A stretch of 64,000 bases of DNA, from the NCBI RefSeq assembly GCF_000722765.2, contig NZ_CP028415.1, positions 1,432,501 to 1,496,500 on the forward strand, in the 5' to 3' direction. Numbering within the stretch: position 1 is the stretch's first letter; each line of letters opens with the position of its first letter. This document shows positions 18,175 through 28,908 of this stretch, piece after piece. Position numbers and translations under genes: made by a program. The notes beneath the pieces were generated by a model. It worked only from the letters and a program-made list of their open reading frames with translations, was not told the DNA's origin and searched no databases. The stretch is from Streptococcus mitis. GTDB lineage: Bacteria > Bacillota > Bacilli > Lactobacillales > Streptococcaceae.

Positions 18175-20011
18175 TGTGGTTTCCTTCCGTTTGGTATTCT
18201 ACTCTTTCTTCCGCCACTTGAGCCAATTCCACTTCTTCCTGCGGGTTCAACTTCCTCTGCACAGCCTCTGCAACCGCTCTAGGCACACCGACTTCGATAA
18301 TCTCATCCACACTGGCTTCCTTGATTTTAGTTAGAGACTTGAAATACTTCATAAGATTTTGCTTGCGTTTAGGTCCCAGACCGTCAATTCCATCCAGTTG
18401 TGATGAAAAGGAATTTTTGGAGCGCAGTTGGCGATGGAAAGTAATGGCAAAGCGATGCACCTCATCCTGAATGCGCTGGAGGAGGAAAAATTCCTGAGAA
18501 TTACGAGATAACTCCACCACTTCCAACGGATCTCCGAAGAGTAATTCATGGGTTTGGTGCTTGTCATTTTTTTGCAAACCTGCAATGGGAATATCCAAAC
18601 CCAGTTCCTCTTGGATGACTTGCTTAGCGATATTGACTTGACCTTGTCCCCCATCAATGACAATCAAATCTGGAGGAGTCAAACCGTCACGCTGTACTCG
18701 ACCATAGCGCCTGCTAATGACTTCTCTCATACTGGCATAATCGTCTGGCCCGACTACGGTCTTGATTTTATACTTACGATAATCTTTTTTACTTGGTTTG
18801 CCGTTGACAAAGACAACCATGGCTGAAACAGGACTGGTTCCCATGATATTAGAATTATCAAAGGACTCAATGCGAACTGGAGTCGGAATTTGGAGCAAAC
18901 AACCTAGATTTTCAATAGCTCCTTGTGTCTTTTCGACAGATTTTTCTAACAGATTGAACTTCTGCTCTAGACTGACTCTAGCATTCTTTATAGCCAAATT
19001 GACCAGCTGCTTTTTCTCTCCACGTTGGGGCTTGACAATCTTGGTATTCACCAAGGCCTTGACTGCTTCTTCGTCAATATCTTGTGGAATCAGTACCTCA
19101 TTGGGAACTAGATGAGATTTTTCTTGATAGAATTGTCCTACATAGGTTAGAAAGTCCTCATCCGGATCATTATAATAAGGGAAAAGATTGACATCTCGCT
19201 CAATGAGCTTGCCCTGACGGACAAAGAAAACCTGCACACACATCCAGCCCTTGTCCACATAGTAGCCAAAAACATCGCGATTTTGAAGATCCTTAGCCAT
19301 GACCCGCTGCTTGGTTCGAAGCGTTCCAATGGCCTGAACCAGATCACGGTATTCCGCAGCACGTTCAAATTCCATAGTCTGGGCTGCCGCTGCCATTTTC
19401 CCCTTGAGATCATCAATGATTTTGTCATCCTGCCCTTTTAGGAAATCAGAAACCTCCTGAGCCATAGACTTGAAATAGGCCTCATCTTTTTTACAGATGG
19501 TGTGGGCCATACATTGTCCGATATGGTAGTAAAAACAGACCTTAGATGGTGGATTGGTACACTTACGAAAAGGAAAAATCCGATCCAGTAGCCGCTTGAT
19601 TTCATTGGCTGCGCCCACATCTGGATAAGGACCAAAGTAGAGACCACCATCTTTTTTAACCTGTCGGGTGATAATCAAACGAGGATAACGTTCATTGGTG
19701 ATTTTGATGAAAGGATAAGACTTATCATCCTTGAGCATGATATTGTACTTGGGCTTGTTTTCCTTGATCAGGTTAATTTCTAGGAGAAGTGCCTCAATAT
19801 TGGACTCAGTAACGATAAATTCAAAATCCACAATTTCAGACACCAGAGCCTCTGTCTTGGTATCATGACTTCCACGGAAATAGGACCTCACACGATTTCG
19901 CAGATTTTTAGCCTTTCCTACATAGATAATGGTGCCGTTTTTATCCTTGTGAATGTAACAACCAGGGCTGGTCGGCAGGAGCTCTAGTTTTGATTTAATC
20001 AAGTTGTTCAT
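18164..20011 (-). CDS. uvrC: Excinuclease ABC subunit C
   Basis: A 615-aa nucleotide-excision-repair nuclease. In order: the GIY-YIG domain ([20 protein letters not shown] at about 15-34), a UVR motif ([10 protein letters not shown] at about 210), the RNase H-like nuclease domain ([17 protein letters not shown]), and a C-terminal helix-hairpin-helix ([16 protein letters not shown]). With UvrA and UvrB it cuts DNA on both sides of bulky lesions. Length is typical. It is followed by the coupled phosphoesterase gene. Confidence 0.97.
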   Translation of the reverse strand: MNNLIKSKLELLPTSPGCYIHKDKNGTIIYVGKAKNLRNRVRSYFRGSHDTKTEALVSEIVDFEFIVTESNIEALLLEINLIKENKPKYNIMLKDDKSYPFIKITNERYPRLIITRQVKKDGGLYFGPYPDVGAANEIKRLLDRIFPFRKCTNPPSKVCFYYHIGQCMAHTICKKDEAYFKSMAQEVSDFLKGQDDKIIDDLKGKMAAAAQTMEFERAAEYRDLVQAIGTLRTKQRVMAKDLQNRDVFGYYVDKGWMCVQVFFVRQGKLIERDVNLFPYYNDPDEDFLTYVGQFYQEKSHLVPNEVLIPQDIDEEAVKALVNTKIVKPQRGEKKQLVNLAIKNARVSLEQKFNLLEKSVEKTQGAIENLGCLLQIPTPVRIESFDNSNIMGTSPVSAMVVFVNGKPSKKDYRKYKIKTVVGPDDYASMREVISRRYGRVQRDGLTPPDLIVIDGGQGQVNIAKQVIQEELGLDIPIAGLQKNDKHQTHELLFGDPLEVVELSRNSQEFFLLQRIQDEVHRFAITFHRQLRSKNSFSSQLDGIDGLGPKRKQNLMKYFKSLTKIKEASVDEIIEVGVPRAVAEAVQRKLNPQEEVELAQVAEERVEYQTEGNHNET

Positions 20012-20049
20012 AGTTCCATTATAGCAAAAAAGTAGGGAAAGATTGTTCC

Positions 20050-20751
20050 CTACTCACTAGTCTCATATATTTTTCGGAGGTTTGCAACATCCACTTCCTG
20101 GATACCATAAAAGGAACCTGCTGGTTGCATCACAGACTTCTCATCTGTATGGTCCAAGCCAATTGCATGCCCTAACTCATGTTCTGCCGTATGGACAATG
20201 CGCTCATAGGAATAACCATAGTCAGGATTGGACAGATAATAATGATTCAACCGTACCGTTACAAACAAGAATTGTCCCGTTAAGAGATTAGTCTGACTTT
20301 CCGCCTCTCCTGCCACAGGAGTGCCTCCGTCATTCATCTCCGTAGCCAAAATATCTGCCTTGCTAGACTCTGTCACGATTTCAAAGTTAAAAGCACCTGT
20401 TTGATTCCAGTTCTGAATTGCTTCTACATAAGCCTCTTGAAAACGTGAATCCATCTGGGGATCTAGGTAAATACGAGCTGAAGCCTGTGGCCACCTTCCT
20501 TCAGAGTGTTGGTGGCTATCTGTCTGGTTCAACTTAGGCAGTTGCCCTGTTTTTTCCCACTGGTCGATACTTTGTTGACCAATCTTTACTGACCGTTCTG
20601 CTTGCTTTAGCGCTCCTTGAAAATCCCCGTTCAGATACCAGAGAAGTCCAAAAGCAAAAGCACACAAAAGAAAAGCTATCCAAACTAGACGCCAAAACAA
20701 ACGCCACACAAAACAAAAGAAAGCCCCTATCAAACGAAAAATCCAGCGCAT
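20050..20751 (-). CDS. Membrane-anchored matrixin-like zinc metalloprotease
   Basis: A 233-aa protein. The ATG at 20751 directly follows AGGTGGAGGG; a TTG further upstream at 20772 would place this SD inside the gene and is rejected. One hydrophobic anchor lies at about 8-35. A metzincin-like catalytic domain carries the zinc site [15 protein letters not shown] and a following SVMQP Met-turn. An M10-type protease acting outside the membrane is inferred; the substrate is unknown. The protein is small for this family. Confidence 0.8.
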   Translation of the reverse strand: MRWIFRLIGAFFCFVWRLFWRLVWIAFLLCAFAFGLLWYLNGDFQGALKQAERSVKIGQQSIDQWEKTGQLPKLNQTDSHQHSEGRWPQASARIYLDPQMDSRFQEAYVEAIQNWNQTGAFNFEIVTESSKADILATEMNDGGTPVAGEAESQTNLLTGQFLFVTVRLNHYYLSNPDYGYSYERIVHTAEHELGHAIGLDHTDEKSVMQPAGSFYGIQEVDVANLRKIYETSE

Positions 20752-20813
20752 GTCCCTCCACCTTTCTAGCAAATAAAGACTATTTTACTAAAACAAGCTG
20801 AAAGAAAGCTAAA

Positions 20814-21653
<840 letters not shown>

Positions 21654-21660
21654 TCATCGC

Positions 21661-23322
21661 TTATTTTGCTTCCATGACTACTGGTAAAATAGCTGGACGA
21701 CGTTTGGTTTGGTCAAAGAGATACTTGGTAAGATTATCACGAACCTTCCCTTTAAGATCTGCCCAGTCAAAGTCGTCTCCTTGAAGATAATCTTCTACTG
21801 TTTGGTTAATCAATTCTGAACTTTCACGGAGAATATCACGACTCTTCTTGAGGTAAACGAATCCGCGCGTATGAACACGGGCCTTGGCCACAATTTTCTT
21901 CTCACGACGGTTAACTGTGATTGCTACGATGAAAATACCGTCCTCTGACAAGACCTTACGGTCACGAAGAACCACATTTCCAACATCACCAATAGCATTC
22001 CCGTCAATCAAGACATCCCCTGCTGAAACCGCTCCAGCTGGGACAAAATCTCCATTCTCATAAGCCATGCTTGTTCCCTTTTTAGGGATGAAAATGCGTT
22101 CTGGCAACATTCCAACTGCCATAGCAGCCTTAGCATGGGCATCCAACTCGCGGTATTCCCCTTGAATCGGGAAGAGATACTTGGGTTGCAAGAGATTGAT
22201 CATCAACTGCAAATCACGCGCATTTCCATGCCCTGACACACGCAAGCTTTGAGTGATCAGTTTGACAACTCCACCAGCTTGGTAAATCATGTTTTCCACA
22301 CGCGCCATAACTGCTTCTTTGGCGATAGATGGAGTGGTTACGATATAGACCAAGTCACCGTCCTTGATTTCCACATAACGGTGGCGACCAATCGACATCT
22401 TGCGAAGACCGTTGATAGGCTCACCCATACGACCTGTCTCAAGGATAATCAACTCATGGTCTTCAAAACGAGACATATCTTTTGGTTTAATCAAAAGACT
22501 CTCGTTAGCTAGAGACAATTTCTTAAGACGAATAGCAGTGCGGACGATATTTTCAATATCAAATCCTGTCAAAACCACACGACGACCTGTTGCATCCGCA
22601 GCGTCAAACACCTGCTGGATACGAGAGAGGTTGCTAGCTACTGCTGCAACGATGATACGACCATCCCAGTCCGAAATGGTTTGAGTGATCTCGTCCCCAA
22701 CTTCACTTTCGCTAGCCACTTGGATATTGCTATCCGCATTGGCTGAATCACTGAGAAGAGCTAGAACTCCGTCACGACCAATTTCTGCCAAACGAGCAAA
22801 GTCTGTCGCATAGGATTCACTAGCTGTCTGGTCAAATTTGAAATCACCTGTATAAACGATACTACCTTCAGCTGTCTTCAAGACAACACCCAGACTTTCT
22901 GGGATAGAGTGGGTCGTACGGAAGAAGGACACTACAGTCCCTCCAAAATCTATCTCCGTATCCTCATCAATGACATGGAAATCATTAAACTTCTTAACTG
23001 TGTCATTTCCTTTGACAAAGAGTTTGGCCAACTCAATGGTCAGCTCAGACCCAAATACAGGTACCTTGGCTTCCGCCAAGAGATAAGGCAGAGCACCAAT
23101 GGCATCCGCATGGCCGTGGGTCAAGAAGACTCCAGCGATACGATCGCTATTTTCAAAAAGGTAGTCCATATTTGGAATAACGACATCCACCCCTAGTTGT
23201 TCATTTTCAGGGTATTTCAGACCTGCATCCAAAATGAAAATAGATCCATCGATTTCAGCGATATACATATTTTTCCCGTTTTCACGTACACCACCAAGTG
23301 TTGTTAAACTGATATTACTCAT
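21661..23322 (-). CDS. rnjB: Ribonuclease J with altered catalytic residues (J2 type)
   Basis: A 553-aa metallo-beta-lactamase / beta-CASP ribonuclease. Canonical RNase J1 has HGHEDHIG, but here residues 69-76 read HGHADAIG, so the second His of the metal motif is replaced by Ala74. The usual PIHGEYR is PIQGEYR (Gln387). His138 and Asp160 are retained. This pattern fits RNase J2, which in streptococci and Bacillus partners J1 in mRNA decay and has weak or no own activity. SD GGAGG; -10 TATAAT at 23351-23356. The J2 assignment rests on these residues and on family knowledge. Confidence 0.85.
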   Translation of the reverse strand: MSNISLTTLGGVRENGKNMYIAEIDGSIFILDAGLKYPENEQLGVDVVIPNMDYLFENSDRIAGVFLTHGHADAIGALPYLLAEAKVPVFGSELTIELAKLFVKGNDTVKKFNDFHVIDEDTEIDFGGTVVSFFRTTHSIPESLGVVLKTAEGSIVYTGDFKFDQTASESYATDFARLAEIGRDGVLALLSDSANADSNIQVASESEVGDEITQTISDWDGRIIVAAVASNLSRIQQVFDAADATGRRVVLTGFDIENIVRTAIRLKKLSLANESLLIKPKDMSRFEDHELIILETGRMGEPINGLRKMSIGRHRYVEIKDGDLVYIVTTPSIAKEAVMARVENMIYQAGGVVKLITQSLRVSGHGNARDLQLMINLLQPKYLFPIQGEYRELDAHAKAAMAVGMLPERIFIPKKGTSMAYENGDFVPAGAVSAGDVLIDGNAIGDVGNVVLRDRKVLSEDGIFIVAITVNRREKKIVAKARVHTRGFVYLKKSRDILRESSELINQTVEDYLQGDDFDWADLKGKVRDNLTKYLFDQTKRRPAILPVVMEAK

Positions 23323-23350
23323 TTTTCCTCCGAAAGCTTAGTTTATCTTG

Positions 23351-23356
23351 ATTATA
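23351..23356 (-). promoter_or_regulatory. -10 box upstream of RNase J gene
   Basis: A consensus TATAAT lies 28 bp before the start codon. No convincing -35 at 16-18 bp was found. Confidence 0.45.
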
Positions 23357-23457
23357 GGGTTGCTTGCCCTCTTATTCTAAAAGCACTACTTTTAGCCGAA
23401 TCTTTTCCTACCATTATACCATTTTTTTTATGATTTTCAAAATGAAGATTTGTTTTC

Positions 23458-23484
23458 AAAAAAGAGCTGGTTTCCCAACTCTTT
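23458..23484 (-). terminator. Terminator of recJ
   Basis: A 10-bp stem (AAAGAGTTGG with CCAGCTCTTT, one G-T pair) with a GAAA tetraloop is followed by six T on the minus strand. It lies 8 bp after the recJ stop. Confidence 0.92.
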
Positions 23485-23492
23485 CCTATGAT

Positions 23493-25715
23493 CTACTCTT
23501 TTTCCATTAAAAAGTCATAAATTTCTTGCACGGTACCCAGCGCCATCATTTCTTGGTCTTTGACGGTTTGTTTGAGATTTTGGTAAATCTGACTTTCTCC
23601 GATTTCCCGATTTGGCGCCTCTTTATTGACTGTCATGACTCCATCTTTAATCATCACAAAGCCTAGCTCTTCAAATACTTGAATCATCTTGACCAGCAAG
23701 ATTTGTTGAATATTGAGATAGGCAGCCAAATCCTTCAGTTTGTAGCGAATATCAAACCCTGGGAACTGGTAGATGGTCTTGTACAATTTGGCAAACTGCT
23801 CTCTAGTCCCATAGCCTGTCAGATAGTAGGCCTTGTCAATATCATTTTTGAAATAAACAGTAGAAAAATTCTGCTCCTGAAAAATGGTCTTCAGCTGAGT
23901 AATATCCTCAGGAATGGTTTTTACAACCACAGCATCACTATTTACTAGATTGGGCAGTTCCCCAGCAAAATCCAAGACTGGAACCCCTTCTGGCAAGACT
24001 GCATTCTTCCCACGGATGTTAAAAAGTTGAACACCCTCCACACGCGCATCCACCATCATCAACTGGAGGGCAGTTTGGCCATTCCATTGGTTGACAGACA
24101 ATTTGACTGCCAGCTCTAGCTTCTTGATTTGAGAAAACTCTGTCACCCATCTGCCTTGGCCAAAGGCCACCACTTCAAAACTCGCCTCACCTTTGGAAAT
24201 TTTCAGTTTGAGATGGGCATTGCCTGCCCCCATGGTACGGGCACTTTCGACCTGAAAATCCTTGATATAAAAGACAGGTTTCTGATTGTCCATGCCAAAA
24301 GGTGCCAAACGTTCAAAACTTTTGACCATTTCAAGACTCAAAGTCTCCAAATCCAGTTCTTCATCTAAATTTAACTTGTTCTTGCCAGCAGCATCTGCGC
24401 CTTTTTCACGGACATAGTCTTCCAAGACCTGAGATAAATCTGCGAGTTTCTCCACTTCCAGCGTCATTCCTGCTGCACCAGCATGGCCACCAAAGGCGAT
24501 GAAGAGGTTTCGATGAGGATCCAGAGCCTCAAAAATATCCACTGCTTCCACACTACGGGCACTACCCTTGGCACGACCATCTTCTATATTAAGAACGATG
24601 ACTGTCTGCCCTAGTTCTTCCAACAAACGACCAGCCACGATTCCCAGAACCCCAGGATTCCAGCCTTCCTTAGCCAAGACTTGGACCTTCTTCTCAGGGT
24701 CCACCATGGTCTTGGCTTCTTCATAGATAGACTGGACGATTTCCTTGCGCTCTTCATTTTTCTGATGAATCATGAGGGCAATCTCATGGGCTTCCTCGTC
24801 GTCAAATCCAGTCAACAAATCAATGGCAGGATTGGGATCATCCAAGCGGCCCAAGGCATTCAAACGAGGGGCAATCTGGAAACCAACCGTTTCTTCTGTT
24901 ACTTCGTTGGCGGCAATCCCAGCCATGTCCAGCATTTCTTGTAGACCAACGCGCTGAGTATGTCCCAACATTTCCAGACCATACTGAACCAAGATACGGT
25001 TCTCATCTGTTAAACTAACCATATCAGCAATGGTACCAATAGCGACCAAATCAAGCAATTCCACTTGTACTTCTTCCAAAAGGGCACAAGCCAGCTTGAA
25101 AGCCACTCCACAACCAGCCAAATATTTGAAAGGATAGTCCGCATCTGGATGCTCAGGATGGACAATCGCATAGGCATCTGGCAAGATTTCAGGTATGGAA
25201 TGGTGATCGGTCACAATGACATCCACTCCCATAGACTGGGCCAGTTCAATAGCCTCGTGACCCGCAACCCCATTATCCACCGTCACAATCAAGGAAATTC
25301 CTTCTTGTTCAATAAAGTATTTGTAAACACTAGCATTAGGTCCATAACCGTCGGTAAAACGATTGGGCAGATAAACTCGGCACTCAGCGCCAAGCTGTTC
25401 CAAACTTTCCTTCACAATCGAAGCCGAAGTCATGCCATCCGCATCGTAGTCTCCATAGATGAGAATATTTTCCCCTTCTTCAATGGCCTGACGAATCCGT
25501 TCTACTGCCTTGTCCATATCATGGAGCAGATAGGGATCGTGCAAGTCTTCTAAGGAAGGCTCTAAAAACTTCTTCAGACTTTCTTGGTTCTGAATCCCTC
25601 TTTCAAATAATAACCGAGCCACCTCAGGACCTAGTCCAGCCTTCTTGGCTATCTTTGTAAAATCCGCATCTTCAACCTGCGGGGCAAACTGCCATTCATA
25701 AGTAGGAGTTATCAA
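23493..25715 (-). CDS. recJ: Single-stranded-DNA exonuclease RecJ
   Basis: About 740 aa from a TTG start at 25715 (protein begins with Met-Ile-Thr-Pro-Thr-Tyr-Glu-Trp). The open frame continues upstream to 25859, but that part contains an extended -10 promoter (TGTTATAAT near 25752) and low-complexity sequence, so the longer start is rejected. A GTG at 25727 is a close alternative. DHH-family motifs are visible: IYGDYDADGMTS, VDNGV, VTDHHSIPE, and a DHHA1 segment GGHAGAAGMT. RecJ degrades 5' ends of single-stranded DNA in recombination and repair. The C-terminal extension beyond the core is typical of Firmicutes. Confidence 0.92.
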   Translation of the reverse strand: MITPTYEWQFAPQVEDADFTKIAKKAGLGPEVARLLFERGIQNQESLKKFLEPSLEDLHDPYLLHDMDKAVERIRQAIEEGENILIYGDYDADGMTSASIVKESLEQLGAECRVYLPNRFTDGYGPNASVYKYFIEQEGISLIVTVDNGVAGHEAIELAQSMGVDVIVTDHHSIPEILPDAYAIVHPEHPDADYPFKYLAGCGVAFKLACALLEEVQVELLDLVAIGTIADMVSLTDENRILVQYGLEMLGHTQRVGLQEMLDMAGIAANEVTEETVGFQIAPRLNALGRLDDPNPAIDLLTGFDDEEAHEIALMIHQKNEERKEIVQSIYEEAKTMVDPEKKVQVLAKEGWNPGVLGIVAGRLLEELGQTVIVLNIEDGRAKGSARSVEAVDIFEALDPHRNLFIAFGGHAGAAGMTLEVEKLADLSQVLEDYVREKGADAAGKNKLNLDEELDLETLSLEMVKSFERLAPFGMDNQKPVFYIKDFQVESARTMGAGNAHLKLKISKGEASFEVVAFGQGRWVTEFSQIKKLELAVKLSVNQWNGQTALQLMMVDARVEGVQLFNIRGKNAVLPEGVPVLDFAGELPNLVNSDAVVVKTIPEDITQLKTIFQEQNFSTVYFKNDIDKAYYLTGYGTREQFAKLYKTIYQFPGFDIRYKLKDLAAYLNIQQILLVKMIQVFEELGFVMIKDGVMTVNKEAPNREIGESQIYQNLKQTVKDQEMMALGTVQEIYDFLMEKE

Positions 25716-25751
25716 AAAAACATCCACTCTTTCTAAGAATTCTATTGCTTC

Positions 25752-25760
25752 ATTATAACA
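25752..25760 (-). promoter_or_regulatory. Extended -10 promoter of recJ
   Basis: TGTTATAAT combines a TG extension with a consensus -10 box 37 bp before the chosen TTG start. This supports the short start of RecJ. Confidence 0.55.
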
Positions 25761-25827
25761 TGATTTAGGCTTTTTCTCTATCCTGATTGCTTTTTTATAA
25801 AATTTTAGTGAATTTTTAAGATATGAT

Positions 25828-25856
25828 TTGACAAGGCAATTCTTTTGGTGTAAAAT
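25828..25856 (+). promoter_or_regulatory. Promoter of the amino-acid ABC operon
   Basis: A perfect TTGACA (25828-25833) and TAAAAT (25851-25856) are separated by 17 bp. The start codon is 35 bp downstream after AAAGGAG. Confidence 0.85.
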
Positions 25857-25890
25857 CATGTTATAAAATCTAACACAAAGGAGATTCCTT

Positions 25891-26649
25891 ATGGCTTTAG
25901 TAGAATTTGAACACGTCGAAAAATATTACGGAGACTATCACGCACTCCGCGACATCAATCTCCGTTTTGAAAAAGGGCAAGTCGTTGTACTCCTAGGCCC
26001 TTCTGGCTCTGGGAAATCCACTCTTATCCGCACCATCAATGGTTTGGAGGCTGTGGACAAGGGAAGTCTTCTAGTAAATGGTCACCAAGTTGCTGGTGCC
26101 AGCCAGAAAGATTTGGTGCCTCTTCGCAAGGAAGTCGGCATGGTTTTCCAACATTTTAACCTCTATCCGCATAAAACAGTGTTAGAAAACGTAACACTCG
26201 CACCCATAAAAGTTCTAGGAATTGATAAAAAAGAAGCTGAAAAAACAGCTCAAAAATATCTGGAATTTGTAAATATGTGGGACAAGAAAGATTCTTATCC
26301 AGCCATGCTATCTGGTGGACAAAAACAACGGATTGCCATCGCACGTGGACTCGCTATGCATCCTGAACTCCTCCTCTTTGATGAGCCAACATCTGCCCTT
26401 GACCCTGAAACCATCGGCGATGTTCTAGCAGTTATGCAAAAATTGGCCCACGATGGTATGAATATGATTGTCGTTACCCATGAAATGGGCTTTGCCCGTG
26501 AAGTTGCCGACCGCATCATCTTTATGGCTGACGGAGAAGTTTTGGTAGATACGACAGATGTCGATGACTTTTTCGACAATCCAAGCGAACCTCGTGCCCA
26601 ACAATTCCTCAGCAAAATCATCAACCATGAAAGTGACAAAGTCAAATAA
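25891..26649 (+). CDS. Polar amino-acid ABC transporter ATPase
   Basis: A 252-aa GlnQ/GltL-type ATPase. Walker A GPSGSGKST (about 38-46), Q-loop VFQHFNLYPH, signature LSGGQKQR, Walker B LLLFDEPTSALDP and H-loop VTHEMGF are all intact. It energises uptake by the two permeases encoded downstream. First gene of a four-gene operon (ATPase, binding protein, permease, permease) with spacings of about 10 bp. Confidence 0.95.
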   Translation: MALVEFEHVEKYYGDYHALRDINLRFEKGQVVVLLGPSGSGKSTLIRTINGLEAVDKGSLLVNGHQVAGASQKDLVPLRKEVGMVFQHFNLYPHKTVLENVTLAPIKVLGIDKKEAEKTAQKYLEFVNMWDKKDSYPAMLSGGQKQRIAIARGLAMHPELLLFDEPTSALDPETIGDVLAVMQKLAHDGMNMIVVTHEMGFAREVADRIIFMADGEVLVDTTDVDDFFDNPSEPRAQQFLSKIINHESDKVK

Positions 26650-26659
26650 GGAGGCGCCT

Positions 26660-27454
26660 ATGAAAAAGAAATTCTTTCTATCCGCATTATTGATTAGCCT
26701 TTTCGGCCTTGCTGCTGCAAAACCAGTTCAGGCTGATACCAGCGTCGCAGATATTCAAAAGAGAGGCGAACTGGTTGTCGGTGTGAAACAAGACGTTCCC
26801 AATTTCGGTTACAAGGATCCCAAGACAGGGACCTATTCTGGTATCGAAACTGACTTGGCCAAGATGGTAGCTGATGAGCTCAAGGTCAAGGTTCGTTATG
26901 TGCCGGTTACAGCACAAACTCGAGGTCCCCTTCTAGATAATGAACAGGTCGATATGGATATTGCGACCTTTACCATCACAGACGAACGAAAAAAACTCTA
27001 CAACTTCACCAGCCCTTACTACACCGACGCTTCTGGCTTTTTGGTCAATAAGTCTGCCAAAATCAAAAGCATTGAGGACCTAAACGGCAAAACTATCGGA
27101 GTTGCCCAAGGTTCCATTACTCAGCGCTTAATTACCGAACTGGGTAAAAAGAAAGGCTTGACCTTTAAATTCGTCGAACTTGGTTCCTACCCAGAATTGA
27201 TTACTTCCCTACACGCTCACCGTATTGATGCCTTTTCCGTTGACCGCTCGATTCTGTCTGGCTATATCAGTAAACGCACAGTACTACTAGATGATAGTTT
27301 CAAGCCATCTGACTACGGTATCGTTACCAAGAAATCAAATACAGAGCTCAACAACTATCTTGATAACTTGGTCACCAAATGGAGCAAGGATGGCAGTTTG
27401 CAAAAACTCTATGATCGTTACAAGCTCAAACCATCTAGCCATACTGCAGATTAA
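26660..27454 (+). CDS. Amino-acid-binding protein of the ABC operon, non-lipoprotein signal
   Basis: A 264-aa SBP family-3 protein. The ATG at 26660 follows AAGGAGG and starts a Sec signal peptide (MKKKFFLSALLISLFGLAAA...VQA). The upstream frame to 26558 overlaps the ATPase gene and is rejected. No lipobox Cys is present, so signal peptidase I cleavage after VQA is predicted, unusual for a Gram-positive binding protein. The mature protein shows RGELVVGVKQDVPNFGY, ATFTITDERKKLYNF and a GVAQGSITQRLI motif typical of glutamate/aspartate/glutamine binders. How it stays at the membrane is unclear. Confidence 0.9.
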   Translation: MKKKFFLSALLISLFGLAAAKPVQADTSVADIQKRGELVVGVKQDVPNFGYKDPKTGTYSGIETDLAKMVADELKVKVRYVPVTAQTRGPLLDNEQVDMDIATFTITDERKKLYNFTSPYYTDASGFLVNKSAKIKSIEDLNGKTIGVAQGSITQRLITELGKKKGLTFKFVELGSYPELITSLHAHRIDAFSVDRSILSGYISKRTVLLDDSFKPSDYGIVTKKSNTELNNYLDNLVTKWSKDGSLQKLYDRYKLKPSSHTAD

Positions 27455-27466
27455 GGAGGATACCCC

Positions 27467-28144
27467 ATGACAGATTTATCATCTTGGACTGCCTATTTTC
27501 AGGATTTTGGACAATTTTTCAATGGTTTCCTCTTCACTCTTGCCCTAGCGATTGGATCCTTTATCCTAGCCATGGTTTTGGGCATCTTCTTTGGAGCCAT
27601 GTCAACCAGCAAACGTCCTATTTTGCGTATTTTAGCTCGCATCTTCGTGGAATTTTACCAAAACACTCCCCTCTTGGTGCAGTTTGTCATCGTCTTTTAT
27701 GGTCTACCTCTTATCAGTGACCACACCATCATGATTCCAATTTATTGGACAGCTGTACTCTGCGTGGGACTCTATCACGGCGCCTATATTGCTGAGGTGA
27801 TTCGTTCAGGGATTCAATCTATCCCTAGCGGTCAGATGGAGGCCGCCTTGTCGCAAGGTTTTACCTATATCAGTGCCATGCGCTTGATTATCTTGCCTCA
27901 GGCCTTTCGTATCATTCTCCCTCCTTTGACCAACCAAATAGTCAACCTCATCAAGAATACCTCTACAGTCGCTATCATCTCTGGAGTCGACTTGATGTTT
28001 GTGACCAAATCTTGGTCAGCACTTAACGGAAACTATATTCCAGCCTTTCTAGGTGCTGCTCTTCTCTACTTTTCTCTCTGCTTCCCTGTTGCCCAGTTTG
28101 GTCGCAAGATGGAGCAAGCCAACAAAAAAGCCTATTCACTTTAG
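27467..28144 (+). CDS. Amino-acid ABC transporter permease (first)
   Basis: A 225-aa inner-membrane permease of the HisM/GlnP type with about five membrane spans. The EAA loop that docks the ATPase is visible as GAYIAEVIRSGIQSIPSGQM...EAALSQG. It pairs with the second permease to form the channel. The ATG follows AAGGAGG, 12 bp after the binding-protein stop. Confidence 0.93.
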   Translation: MTDLSSWTAYFQDFGQFFNGFLFTLALAIGSFILAMVLGIFFGAMSTSKRPILRILARIFVEFYQNTPLLVQFVIVFYGLPLISDHTIMIPIYWTAVLCVGLYHGAYIAEVIRSGIQSIPSGQMEAALSQGFTYISAMRLIILPQAFRIILPPLTNQIVNLIKNTSTVAIISGVDLMFVTKSWSALNGNYIPAFLGAALLYFSLCFPVAQFGRKMEQANKKAYSL

Positions 28145-28153
28145 GAGGTTACT

Positions 28154-28813
28154 ATGGAATCCATTTTAGAAGTTTTGACCCCAGATAACCTAATCTTTAT
28201 CTTTAAAGGATTTGGCTTGACCCTCTACATTTCTCTAATTGCCATCGTCCTCTCTACCCTTATCGGTACGGTACTAGCTGTCATGAGAAATGGGAAAAAT
28301 CCTGTCTTACGCATTATCTCCAGCATTTACATCGAGTTTGTGCGTAACGTTCCTAACCTCCTCTGGATTTTCACTATCTTTTTAGTTTTTAAGATGAAGT
28401 CCACTCCAGCAGGTATTACAGCCTTTACTCTCTTTACATCAGCGGCCCTAGCTGAGATTATTCGAGGCGGTCTCAATGCCGTAGACAAGGGGCAGTACGA
28501 AGCAGGAATGTCGCAGGGATTTACCTCAGCCCAAATCCTCTACCACATCATTCTCCCACAAGCCATTCGCAAAATGTTGCCAGCTATCATTTCTCAGTTT
28601 GTAACCGTGATTAAGGATACCAGTCTTCTCTACTCTGTTATCGCCCTACAAGAACTCTTTGGAGCTAGCCAAATTCTCATGGGCCGTTATTTCGAACCAG
28701 AGCAGGTCTTCAGTCTGTATATCCTGATTGCTCTCATCTACTTCAGCTTCAACCTAGCAATTTCGAGCCTATCTCATATGCTAGCCAAACGTTGGCAACA
28801 AGCTGCAGAATAA
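28154..28813 (+). CDS. Amino-acid ABC transporter permease (second)
   Basis: A 219-aa HisM/GlnP-type permease with an EAA loop (AALAEIIRGGLNAVDKGQYEAG) and a C-terminal helix pair. It is the last gene of the operon, starting 9 bp after the first permease with SD AGGAGG, and is followed at once by an intrinsic terminator. Confidence 0.93.
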   Translation: MESILEVLTPDNLIFIFKGFGLTLYISLIAIVLSTLIGTVLAVMRNGKNPVLRIISSIYIEFVRNVPNLLWIFTIFLVFKMKSTPAGITAFTLFTSAALAEIIRGGLNAVDKGQYEAGMSQGFTSAQILYHIILPQAIRKMLPAIISQFVTVIKDTSLLYSVIALQELFGASQILMGRYFEPEQVFSLYILIALIYFSFNLAISSLSHMLAKRWQQAAE

Positions 28814-28818
28814 ACAGC

Positions 28819-28847
28819 AACTCTCCAGTTCAATTGGAGAGTTTTTC
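28819..28847 (+). terminator. Terminator of the amino-acid ABC operon
   Basis: AACTCTCCA (28819-28827) pairs with TGGAGAGTT (28835-28843), followed by T residues, six bases after the last stop codon. Confidence 0.9.
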
Positions 28848-28858
28848 TACTCAATCTC

Positions 28859-28894
28859 CAAAAAAACACTGCCAGATTTTTCTAGCAGTGTTTT
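28859..28894 (-). terminator. Terminator of msmK
   Basis: Minus-strand arms AAAACACTGC and GCAGTGTTTT form a 10-bp stem followed by T residues, 15 bp after the msmK stop. It stands back to back with the ABC-operon terminator. Confidence 0.88.
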
Positions 28895-28908
28895 GACATT
28901 TCATTTGC

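Noticed and set aside
25716..25859. Longer RecJ N-terminus of 48 residues
   Set aside because: The extra part contains an extended -10 promoter and low-complexity Lys-rich sequence; family members begin at the ITPTYEWQF segment.
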